NCBI RefSeq assembly: GCF_947169445.1
Contig: NZ_CAMVPU010000120.1
Location: forward strand, 1 to 5,443
Direction: 5' to 3'
DNA length: 5,443 nt
DNA from: an uncultured Butyrivibrio sp.
GTDB lineage: Bacteria; Bacillota; Clostridia; Lachnospirales; Lachnospiraceae
The notes under the pieces were generated by a model. The model worked only from the letters and a program-made list of their open reading frames with translations. It was not told the origin of the DNA and did no database searches. Both the position numbers and the translations under genes were made by a program. Below, one piece after another: positions 1-5,443 of this stretch. Every line of letters begins with the position of its first letter. Positions within the stretch are counted from its first letter, which is position 1.

Positions 1-901
1 ACAGTAAAATATCGCTCGTTACCTTTGCATATCTGAATCCAAACATCGAAAAATGCGGCTTAAAATCATTCCTGCCCGGCTTGCAGATATAGTTTATTTC
101 CTGCTTTATTCCACCGGATTTGTTTCTGTCTCCGGGCTGGAAGTTTTCTATTGTGAAGTTCCCGTCCTCATCCAGGGTTTCACCGTGGATGAGACAGATC
201 TTCTCACCGCCTTTGGCATTTTCCACGACAAAAGAAGTATATCCGGCCAGGTTCTGCCCGAAATCAAATACGCTTTCTCCATTCGGAGTTGTGATAAGTC
301 TGCCTTCAAACACTTCATGTTCCGTAACAAACGGCGATGTCTGGGCTATAAGATTCCCTTTGTCAAAAGACATCTCTCTTGCCTTATGCCACTCACCAAA
401 GCCCGAACCGGCATTGCAGGTCTCTCCCAGCTCAAGGTCCGTAAGCTTTATAGGTCCGTTTTCACAGGCATCCCAGCTGCAATCCGTAACAAGTAAAGGA
501 TTATCTATGTCTCCATCGCCTATTATCGCGCACAGAAATGAAATATCCTCTCCGTACAGATTTCTCACACCGTCAATCCCGTTGCATCCTCTGTACCAGC
601 CATCACCCAGTGTAACGAATATCTCGTTTTCCCCGCATATCAGCGTATCCGTGATCTCATACTCCTGATACTGAAGCCTTTTATCATACTCATCACATCC
701 CGGAGTCAGTCGTGCATCCGTAATTTTCCGGCCATTTATCAATATTTCATACAAGCCATGGGCCGTAGCATATATGCTAACTTTCCCCTCTTTATAAGAG
801 AATGTGGTCCTTAAATATCCTGCTCCCTTTCTCTTATCAGGTTCTGTCACGGTTTCAGGTGATATCCACTTTGCTTTTTCAAAAATCTTAGCCGCTTCCA
901 T
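1..901 (-). CDS. GH78 alpha-L-rhamnosidase, N-terminal part (3' end beyond window)
   Basis: Probable alpha-L-rhamnosidase, which releases terminal L-rhamnose from glycosides. My own translation from the ATG at 901-899 gives 300 open codons with no stop before the left edge. Residues about 10-140 fit the rhamnosidase N-terminal beta-sandwich: KWIS at 11-14, ATAHGLYEILINGRK at 45-59, TPGCDEYDKRLQYQ at 66-79, LGDGWYRG at 98-105. Residues about 195-300 fit the next beta-sandwich domain: FDFGQNLAG at 212-220, HGETLDEDG at 239-247, and the motif GFRYAKV at 288-294. The catalytic (alpha/alpha)6 barrel with its acidic residues lies outside the window, so activity cannot be checked. There is no signal peptide and there are nine cysteines in 300 residues, both pointing to the cytoplasm. 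The start follows AAGAGGTG (906-913). It is the third gene of the operon, 19 bp after the GH2 stop. The family call is firm; substrate is unknown. Confidence 0.88.
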   Translation of the reverse strand, partial: MEAAKIFEKAKWISPETVTEPDKRKGAGYLRTTFSYKEGKVSIYATAHGLYEILINGRKITDARLTPGCDEYDKRLQYQEYEITDTLICGENEIFVTLGDGWYRGCNGIDGVRNLYGEDISFLCAIIGDGDIDNPLLVTDCSWDACENGPIKLTDLELGETCNAGSGFGEWHKAREMSFDKGNLIAQTSPFVTEHEVFEGRLITTPNGESVFDFGQNLAGYTSFVVENAKGGEKICLIHGETLDEDGNFTIENFQPGDRNKSGGIKQEINYICKPGRNDFKPHFSMFGFRYAKVTSDILL

Positions 902-905
902 TTAA

Positions 906-913
906 CACCTCTT
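906..913 (-). promoter_or_regulatory. Ribosome binding site of the rhamnosidase gene
   Basis: On the minus strand the sequence reads AAGAGGTG, then TTAA, then the ATG at 901. The AGAGG core is 6 nt from the start. It lies in the 19-bp gap after the GH2 stop codon and fixes the start of the partial gene, which runs off the window. The same AGAGGTG core at the same distance precedes the GH2 gene. Confidence 0.75.
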
Positions 914-920
914 GCATTCT

Positions 921-3134
921 TTACTGCTTTTTAATATTCATAAGAGCATTTGAAAGTGCCTTAATCTCGTCAGATTCTATATCCATTCCGCCCTGTTGCA
1001 GGAGCTTCTTAAGGGGCTGGCGGGCAATCATCTGCTGCATTGCTTCTGAAATCTCTACGCCTTCTCCCATTCCGCCTGCTGTTCTTGATGTCATTGCTGC
1101 CATCATCCTGTCGAGAATTGCTTTTCCTTCAGGTATGGCCTGAATCTCTGCCATTGTACTTGAAAGGGAGAGATATCCCTCTTTTTCCTCAGGCTCATCT
1201 TTCTTGTCAAACCAGTTTCTGACCTTTTTATCCGGTGCAAAATATGTCGGATTGGGCTCGGAAACCTTTGTTATCTCCATCTCATCCGAAAGTTCTCCGC
1301 TCACAGCCTTTATGGTATGAACTCCGCTTATGGGAACATTAAACTTAAAGATATGTTCTCCACTTGCGTTTCCTACTTCTACGCCGTCAACAAAGAGTGT
1401 GACGGACTTTTGGTTTGAATATACCTTTATCTCTGTATTATCCTCGATGCGGTCGTGATATCTTTTTCCGCAAAGATGGACGAAAGGCTCATCAGACCAC
1501 CATGCTTTATAGATATAATAAGCGTCCTTTTTCTGCTTTCTGTCAAAGGTGATGACACCCTTGTGGTTTTTGCCCGGATCTCCTGCCTCATCTCGTCCTG
1601 CTGCAGCAAATTCAAACATATTCCAAAGATATGTTCCCCAGATATATGGACGGGTGCTGAACATTTCAAGCATATGCTCGTGATAAACAGCCTGATAACT
1701 CTCTGTATAATCGCCTTTTTCAGGTATTGGAGACTGAAGCGTAATTACTGAATCTGCTCCATACTCCGTAAGTCCTATTGCCACATCGGGATGCTGATTA
1801 TGGAAATCGTCAAACCACTTGTCATTGTCCTCCATCTCGCCTACATACCAGCCATAGTAGAGGTTGTAGCCGCGAATATCAGGCAGTGTTACAAGAGGCG
1901 AGTCTGTCTCAAGAAGGAACAGATTTGCCATGGCAGAATATCTGATAGGATCCATCTCGTGGACAATATCGTTTAATATCCTGTGGTTCTCCAAGAGATC
2001 TTCAGTAACGCCCTGCAGAGATATCTCATTTGAAAGTGCCCAGCACATTATTGATGCATGATTGTAATTCTGGCTTATCAGCTCTTTCATCTGGGATATG
2101 GTGTTCTCTCTTCCACTGTCCATATGTACGGTAATATATGGAATCTCAGCCCATACCACTATGCCCTTTTCATCGCAAAGATCATAGAAGTACTGATCGT
2201 GCTGATAGTGTGCAAGCCTTATGGAATTGGCGCCCATGGAGAGGATGAGATCAATGTCCTCCTTGTGCATTTCTTTTGTCAGTGCATTGCCAACTCCTGC
2301 CCTGTCCTGATGTCGTGAAACGCCTCGAAGCGGATAGCTTTCTCCATTGAGGAAAAATCCTTTATGAGGATCAACATGAAACTGCCTTACTCCAAACCTG
2401 TCATAGATTCTGTCACACTCTTTTGTTCCATCCAAAAGAGTTGCTGTTATGTTGTACAAGAACGGATCCTTGAGACCGTTCCATAAATGTGGCTCTTTTA
2501 TCGTGATCTTACCGCAGGCAACATATCCACAGGATGCATCCTCTGCCGGAACCACCTCAAACTCCTGCTCTGTTACACCGTCAATTGATATTCTTACGCG
2601 CTCTCCGCCGCTTGTGTATGCCTTTATTTCAATTTCAGCATCATTTCCGTTTAGTCTTGGTGTGACGTACAGTCCTTTTCCACCATAATAGTCCATGTCA
2701 AAGTGCTTTTCATCCACAACCACAAGATAAACATCCCTGTAAATGCCACCATAGAAAGTGAAATCCGCTTTCTGTGGATACACCCTTGTATTGGGCTCGT
2801 TGGAAACAGAAACTACCATCTCATTTAAATCTGAAAGTGCCTCTGTAATGTCCGTCCTAAAGCAGGAATATCCGCCATCATGGCTCGCTACCTCACGGCC
2901 GTTTAAAACAACTTTTGCAGAGGAGTTAGCGCCTCGAAATTCCACAAACACCCGCTGTCCCTCTTCCATTACCGGTCTTTCAAATGTCTTTTTATAAAGG
3001 CAGGTTCCTCTGTAATACTGCTCAGGCCCCGTCTGTCCATCAACAGCATTCCAGGTATGAGGAAGAGTTATGCTTTTGCTCTTTCCCTCTTTTTCAAATA
3101 TCCAGTTATCATTCCAAAGAATTGTTGTTCGCAT
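921..3134 (-). CDS. GH2 glycoside hydrolase, beta-galactosidase type, with helical C-terminal tail
   Basis: A retaining exo-beta-glycosidase of family GH2, 737 residues, without a signal peptide and so probably cytoplasmic. Domains in order: N-terminal sugar-binding sandwich (about 1-140, with YYRGTCLYKKTF at 40-51), immunoglobulin-like domain (about 145-250), TIM barrel (about 255-545), a further beta-sandwich of DUF4982 or similar type (about 565-625, FVDGVEVG at 581-588), a charged linker (about 630-655) and a helical tail (656-737). The acid/base is E370 in CWALSNE and the nucleophile E457 in GLTEYGAD. Other GH2 landmarks are GVSRHQD (271-277), GANSIRLAHY (301-310), VVWAEIP (326-332) and YLWNMFEFA (502-510). 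The run GRDEAG followed by KGVITFDRKQKKDAYY resembles clostridial beta-galactosidases, but N523-x-K525 also fits the N-x-K motif of beta-glucuronidases. It starts 19 bp after the transporter stop behind GGAGAGGTG. GH2 membership is very sure; galactose specificity is only likely. Confidence 0.93.
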   Translation of the reverse strand: MRTTILWNDNWIFEKEGKSKSITLPHTWNAVDGQTGPEQYYRGTCLYKKTFERPVMEEGQRVFVEFRGANSSAKVVLNGREVASHDGGYSCFRTDITEALSDLNEMVVSVSNEPNTRVYPQKADFTFYGGIYRDVYLVVVDEKHFDMDYYGGKGLYVTPRLNGNDAEIEIKAYTSGGERVRISIDGVTEQEFEVVPAEDASCGYVACGKITIKEPHLWNGLKDPFLYNITATLLDGTKECDRIYDRFGVRQFHVDPHKGFFLNGESYPLRGVSRHQDRAGVGNALTKEMHKEDIDLILSMGANSIRLAHYQHDQYFYDLCDEKGIVVWAEIPYITVHMDSGRENTISQMKELISQNYNHASIMCWALSNEISLQGVTEDLLENHRILNDIVHEMDPIRYSAMANLFLLETDSPLVTLPDIRGYNLYYGWYVGEMEDNDKWFDDFHNQHPDVAIGLTEYGADSVITLQSPIPEKGDYTESYQAVYHEHMLEMFSTRPYIWGTYLWNMFEFAAAGRDEAGDPGKNHKGVITFDRKQKKDAYYIYKAWWSDEPFVHLCGKRYHDRIEDNTEIKVYSNQKSVTLFVDGVEVGNASGEHIFKFNVPISGVHTIKAVSGELSDEMEITKVSEPNPTYFAPDKKVRNWFDKKDEPEEKEGYLSLSSTMAEIQAIPEGKAILDRMMAAMTSRTAGGMGEGVEISEAMQQMIARQPLKKLLQQGGMDIESDEIKALSNALMNIKKQ

Positions 3135-3138
3135 GTTT

Positions 3139-3147
3139 CACCTCTCC
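3139..3147 (-). promoter_or_regulatory. Ribosome binding site of the GH2 gene
   Basis: The minus strand reads GGAGAGGTG, then AAAC, then the ATG at 3134. The GAGG core is 6 nt from the start codon. It sits in the 19-bp gap between the transporter stop (TAA at 3156-3154) and the GH2 start, which leaves no room for a separate promoter or terminator and so supports co-transcription. Confidence 0.8.
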
Positions 3148-3153
3148 AGTTTT

Positions 3154-4668
3154 TTACTGACCCATTGCAGCCTTTTTCTTCTCGCCGATACTCTTCTGGA
3201 TCTCTTCCATCTTCTCGTATGTGAGCTCAGAATTCTTCATTGCCAGAAGTGTGCAGATCCATCCCACTATAGGGAATCCGATAAGAAGTATTACGGTCAT
3301 AACTCTGACGCCGAAGGTAAGCGGATCACCCTGCTGAGGCGCTGTAGTTGTATATCCTATAAGTCCGATCATGAGTGTTGCGATAGTTGCACCAAAGGAT
3401 GAAACTATTTTGTCAATAAAGCTGTAAGTAGCGGATACTGTCGCAGGCATGTATTTTCCTGAGCGATCCATCTCATAGTCAACAACATCCATTCTGAACG
3501 CGCTTGTTGATACAGAAACAACCATCTTCATTGCGTTATTTCCAAATGTAAAGAGTACATAAGTGATTGCCATGAGAACTGCTCCGGTTGATAAGTTGCC
3601 ACCGAATACTGTTCCCACAAGAGTTGTAGGTGTGAATAAAAGATATACTGCAAATGCGATATTCAGTCCGATACAATTCTTGGTCCAGTCGATCATGACC
3701 TTTCTGCTACCCTGTTTGCCTGCAATCTTCGCACCAATGATCGCAAAAATAATGGATGGAAGCATTGCAAGCGCAGAAAGAATCGATGATATAGCCATTG
3801 AGCCAAGCATGATTCCGTTAAGCATCGTGGATACTACCGCTGCAGAGCCTATTGTCTGAGCCAGCTTATCGGATGTTGCAGCCATGATGAATCTCTGAAG
3901 CTCTTTGTTTTCTTTGATCAGAGCCAGCATATCCTTAAAGCTTGGCTTTTCATCGGTTTCGCCATCCTTTTTGATTCCTTCGAAATTCTCGGGAATGTCA
4001 TATGGAGCAATTCCTATGCATGCCAGAATGTAGAAAAAGAGTGAAACAAGTATTACCACTACATTGTAAGTTGCGAAGTATTCTGTTCCCTGAATGTTAT
4101 TAAATCTTGGGAGAATCACAGCCGATGCCACAACGCTCATGATCATCGGAACCAGATATGAATATGTTGTACTCCATACACCGATTGTAGGACGCTGCTT
4201 AGGATCGTTGGTCAGAATGTTCATGTTGATCTGGCCGGCTATACTTACGAATGTATAACCAATGATATAGATCACATAACAGAGAACAAAGAATGCTATT
4301 CCCGCTGCACCCGTAAGTGACAGCTTTGCCCCTATATTACACATCAGTGTCGTAGCAATGGCCATAAGAAGCCATCCAAACATGATTGAAAATCTTACTT
4401 TTCCAAATCTGGAATTAAATCTTTCCAGGAAAAAAGCTATTACCGGGTCTGTAATTCCATCCAAAAGCCTTGATCCTGTGATAATAAGTCCTGTAACTGC
4501 AACAAGTATTCCAAAGTTGGAATTTCCAATATATGTTGCACCATTCATCAGCAGATAAAATGCCATCTGCCCTGCACCTGTCATCATCGCAAGCGCAATA
4601 TGCCAGGTTTTAGCTCTTTTATAGGTTACCCCATTTTCTTCTCTTATCAGAGATTTGTCCTTACCCAT
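3154..4668 (-). CDS. GPH-family (MelB/GusB-like) sugar:cation symporter
   Basis: A membrane symporter of the glycoside-pentoside-hexuronide family (MFS superfamily), expected to import a glycoside or small oligosaccharide with Na+ or H+. It has 504 residues, slightly longer than MelB (about 470). Roughly twelve hydrophobic segments are visible near residues 23-43, 52-72, 94-111, 120-144, 165-187, 199-222, 262-285, 290-315, 331-353, 356-378, 412-437 and 452-477, with a charged central loop at about 223-260. Family landmarks are D70 and D74 in LLDGITDP, matching the cation-site D55 and D59 of E. coli MelB; FGKVRF at 88-93; TNDPKQRP at 153-160; and DVVDYEM (394-400) followed by K420, which lines up without gaps with MelB K377. 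The tail is polar and lysine-rich. It is the first gene of the operon, and its start follows AAAGGGG at 4678-4684. Glucuronides, galactosides, xylosides and rhamnosides are all possible substrates; sequence does not decide. Confidence 0.92.
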   Translation of the reverse strand: MGKDKSLIREENGVTYKRAKTWHIALAMMTGAGQMAFYLLMNGATYIGNSNFGILVAVTGLIITGSRLLDGITDPVIAFFLERFNSRFGKVRFSIMFGWLLMAIATTLMCNIGAKLSLTGAAGIAFFVLCYVIYIIGYTFVSIAGQINMNILTNDPKQRPTIGVWSTTYSYLVPMIMSVVASAVILPRFNNIQGTEYFATYNVVVILVSLFFYILACIGIAPYDIPENFEGIKKDGETDEKPSFKDMLALIKENKELQRFIMAATSDKLAQTIGSAAVVSTMLNGIMLGSMAISSILSALAMLPSIIFAIIGAKIAGKQGSRKVMIDWTKNCIGLNIAFAVYLLFTPTTLVGTVFGGNLSTGAVLMAITYVLFTFGNNAMKMVVSVSTSAFRMDVVDYEMDRSGKYMPATVSATYSFIDKIVSSFGATIATLMIGLIGYTTTAPQQGDPLTFGVRVMTVILLIGFPIVGWICTLLAMKNSELTYEKMEEIQKSIGEKKKAAMGQ

Positions 4669-4677
4669 TATTATTAA

Positions 4678-4684
4678 CCCCTTT
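4678..4684 (-). promoter_or_regulatory. Ribosome binding site of the transporter gene
   Basis: The minus strand reads AAAGGGG, then the 9-nt TTAATAATA, then the ATG at 4668. It is a moderate match to the Shine-Dalgarno sequence at a usable distance and supports this start for the first gene of the operon. Confidence 0.65.
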
Positions 4685-4750
4685 CAGTTGCATGATAATC
4701 TTTGAAAGCTTTCCTGTTATGGTCATGGTATCATTTAGTTTCGCAATATG

Positions 4751-4785
4751 TTAGAATTATTTTATCCCGATTAGTATTATTTTAT
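4751..4785. repeat. 15-bp direct repeat, two copies with a 20-bp period (candidate operator)
   Basis: TTAGAATTATTTTAT (4751-4765) recurs as TTAGTATTATTTTAT (4771-4785), 14 of 15 bases identical, separated by CCCGA. A spacing of about two helical turns with both copies in the same orientation is what AraC-family proteins often bind. The pair ends 17 bp before the AraC start codon and begins about 82 bp upstream of the transporter start, so it could serve either gene. The repeat is seen directly; the operator role is inferred. Low-complexity AT-rich sequence could give part of the match by chance. Confidence 0.6.
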
Positions 4786-4791
4786 TGTTTT

Positions 4792-4796
4792 GAGGA
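4792..4796 (+). promoter_or_regulatory. Ribosome binding site of the AraC-type gene
   Basis: GAGGA stands 6 nt before the ATG at 4803. An in-frame TGA at 4791-4793 overlaps it, and no start codon lies between that stop and the ATG. The ATG at 4803 is therefore the first usable start in this frame, which fixes the N-terminus of the regulator. Confidence 0.8.
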
Positions 4797-4802
4797 ATAA
4801 AT

Positions 4803-5443
4803 ATGGACCACACTCTTTTTTCAGCTCTTTTAAAAAACCTGCTCTCTGTGGATGTCACGGATGCAACAGACATGGACAGCTCTCTTTACGCCTTTGAAAA
4901 GGAATACTGCTTCAGCATAAAGATGCAGCCCATGTTTACAAGCAAGGCGCTTTACTATCTTCTGTCCTCCTCCAAAGAAAGCATGATCTATGAGCTCATA
5001 GACCAGCTCGGTATCTGCTTGTCCTTTTTTACGTTTGATAACAGGATTTATATAATCGGACCTTATGTAAAAGAGAAATATTCAGAGCTTAAGACAGAAA
5101 CCGTACTTGCAAAAAACGATGAATCCTCATCCAAATCATTGGCGTTTAAGCTGTATTACACAGCATTTCCCATTGTGTATACCGAGCAGATCACCAGTGT
5201 TGTAAATAAATGCATAATCTCTTTTTCCCCTACGGAAAGTGAGTATTCATACAGAAGACTATCGGGATTTATTCAGGATGTATCTGAAGAAGATGATAAG
5301 ACAGAACTGTCCGAGAAGAATTACAGTGAAATCTACAGGAGATATGATCAGGAAAAGCAGTTCCTTTCGATGATAAGAAACGGGGATACCAAAAACATCC
5401 TGTCCGCATTTGAAAAATTGTCCGGTCCGGAGGCTCTTTCCGA
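4803..5443 (+). CDS. AraC-family transcriptional regulator, N-terminal part (3' end beyond window)
   Basis: Probable AraC/XylS-type regulator of the divergent operon. My own translation gives 213 complete codons, open to the right edge. The DNA-binding pair of helix-turn-helix motifs, normally the last 100 or so residues, is outside the window, so the call rests on the N-terminal region and the context. Residues about 35-90 contain the pattern QPMFTSKALYYL (42-53) and LGICLSFFTFDNRIYIIGPY (69-88), which resembles the sensor domain of long clostridial AraC proteins. Residues 178-203 (YRRYDQEKQFL, then IRNGDTKN) resemble the short helical stretch, with an RYxxE...IxxGD pattern, that often precedes the HTH domain in such proteins. 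It has no signal peptide or membrane segment, so it is a cytoplasmic regulator and not a membrane sensor. The start is fixed by GAGGA and an in-frame stop just upstream. It may be autoregulated through the direct repeat before it. The inducer is unknown. Confidence 0.75.
   Translation, partial: MDHTLFSALLKNLLSVDVTDATDMDSSLYAFEKEYCFSIKMQPMFTSKALYYLLSSSKESMIYELIDQLGICLSFFTFDNRIYIIGPYVKEKYSELKTETVLAKNDESSSKSLAFKLYYTAFPIVYTEQITSVVNKCIISFSPTESEYSYRRLSGFIQDVSEEDDKTELSEKNYSEIYRRYDQEKQFLSMIRNGDTKNILSAFEKLSGPEALS

Larger units (their letters stand above)
4669..4802. promoter_or_regulatory. Divergent promoter and operator region between the transporter operon and the AraC gene
   Basis: These 134 bp separate two divergent starts and must carry both promoters. 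For the operon, the best pair I see on the minus strand is ATAACA (4720-4715), a 17-bp spacer, then TATCAT (4697-4692). It matches the -35 consensus weakly (4/6) and the -10 well (5/6). An alternative is TTGCGA (4746-4741) with CATAAC (4721-4716) at a 19-bp spacing. For the AraC gene, TATTAT (4775-4780) could be a -10, but no good -35 precedes it, as expected for an activator-dependent promoter. The part at 4741-4802 is very AT-rich. Between the two elements of the best operon promoter lies the perfect palindrome GAAAGCTTTC (4704-4713). That the region is regulatory is sure from the layout; the hexamers are guesses. Confidence 0.6.

Noticed and set aside
53..668. Two plus-strand open frames (53-496 and 120-668) and a small minus-strand one (148-330).
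   Set aside because: They lie inside the GH78 gene, which has clear family motifs over the same bases in one minus-strand frame. None has a convincing ribosome binding site or recognisable motif.
902..920. A terminator or separate promoter between the GH2 and GH78 genes.
   Set aside because: The 19-bp gap is taken up by a ribosome binding site and shows no stem-loop with a T run; the 19-bp gap at 3135-3153 is the same.
921..3134. Calling the GH2 enzyme LacZ or UidA by name.
   Set aside because: Family and catalytic residues are clear, but length and domain layout differ from both E. coli enzymes and specificity is not settled.
1040..3402. Several plus-strand open frames of 60-110 codons and one minus-strand frame (1427-1669).
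   Set aside because: All overlap the GH2 gene or its junction with the transporter and read as shadows: odd composition, no family resemblance, no credible ribosome binding site.
3563..4558. Plus-strand open frames 3563-3859 and 4358-4558.
   Set aside because: They are antisense to the membrane segments of the transporter, whose reading frame is intact and has the expected family motifs.
4702..4716. A canonical catabolite-response element (cre).
   Set aside because: The sequence TTGAAAGCTTTCCTG lacks the central CG and the right-hand end of the consensus, so I list only the palindrome and not a cre site.

Overview
The window looks like a sugar-glycoside utilisation locus from an anaerobic Firmicute, most likely in the Lachnospiraceae (Butyrivibrio, Roseburia or relatives). 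The basis is the style of the proteins: a GPH-type sugar symporter, cytoplasmic GH2 and GH78 enzymes, an AraC regulator with a long N-terminal domain, and a helical C-terminal tail on the GH2 enzyme. Moderately AT-rich genes, an AT-rich intergenic region and purine-rich ribosome binding sites fit this. The genus is an inference.

Layout. Three genes lie head to tail on the minus strand and are read from right to left. They are a 504-residue GPH-family transporter (4668 to 3154), a 737-residue GH2 glycosidase of beta-galactosidase type (3134 to 921), and the first 300 codons of a GH78 alpha-L-rhamnosidase (from 901 off the left edge). Both gaps between these genes are exactly 19 bp, and each holds a ribosome binding site with an AGAGGTG core, so they very probably form one operon. 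On the plus strand, divergent from the operon, is the first 213 codons of an AraC-type regulator (from 4803 off the right edge). The 134-bp region between the divergent genes (4669-4802) holds both start regions and several repeats, most clearly a 15-bp direct repeat with a 20-bp period at 4751-4785.

How the genes may work together. Neither glycosidase has a signal peptide, so the natural reading is that the symporter imports an intact small rhamnose-containing glycoside or oligosaccharide. The rhamnosidase then removes rhamnose and the GH2 enzyme removes a beta-linked sugar (galactose, or possibly glucuronate) in the cytoplasm. The AraC protein would sense the substrate or a product and act from the shared intergenic region. 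The exact substrate cannot be fixed from sequence alone; rhamnogalacturonan or arabinogalactan fragments and plant rhamnosides all fit.

No RNA gene, mobile element, CRISPR array or convincing terminator is visible. Coding density is near complete, with no gene-free stretch longer than 134 bp. The families are known ones. The points most worth a second look are the intergenic repeats, the helical tail of the GH2 enzyme and the unresolved GH2 specificity.
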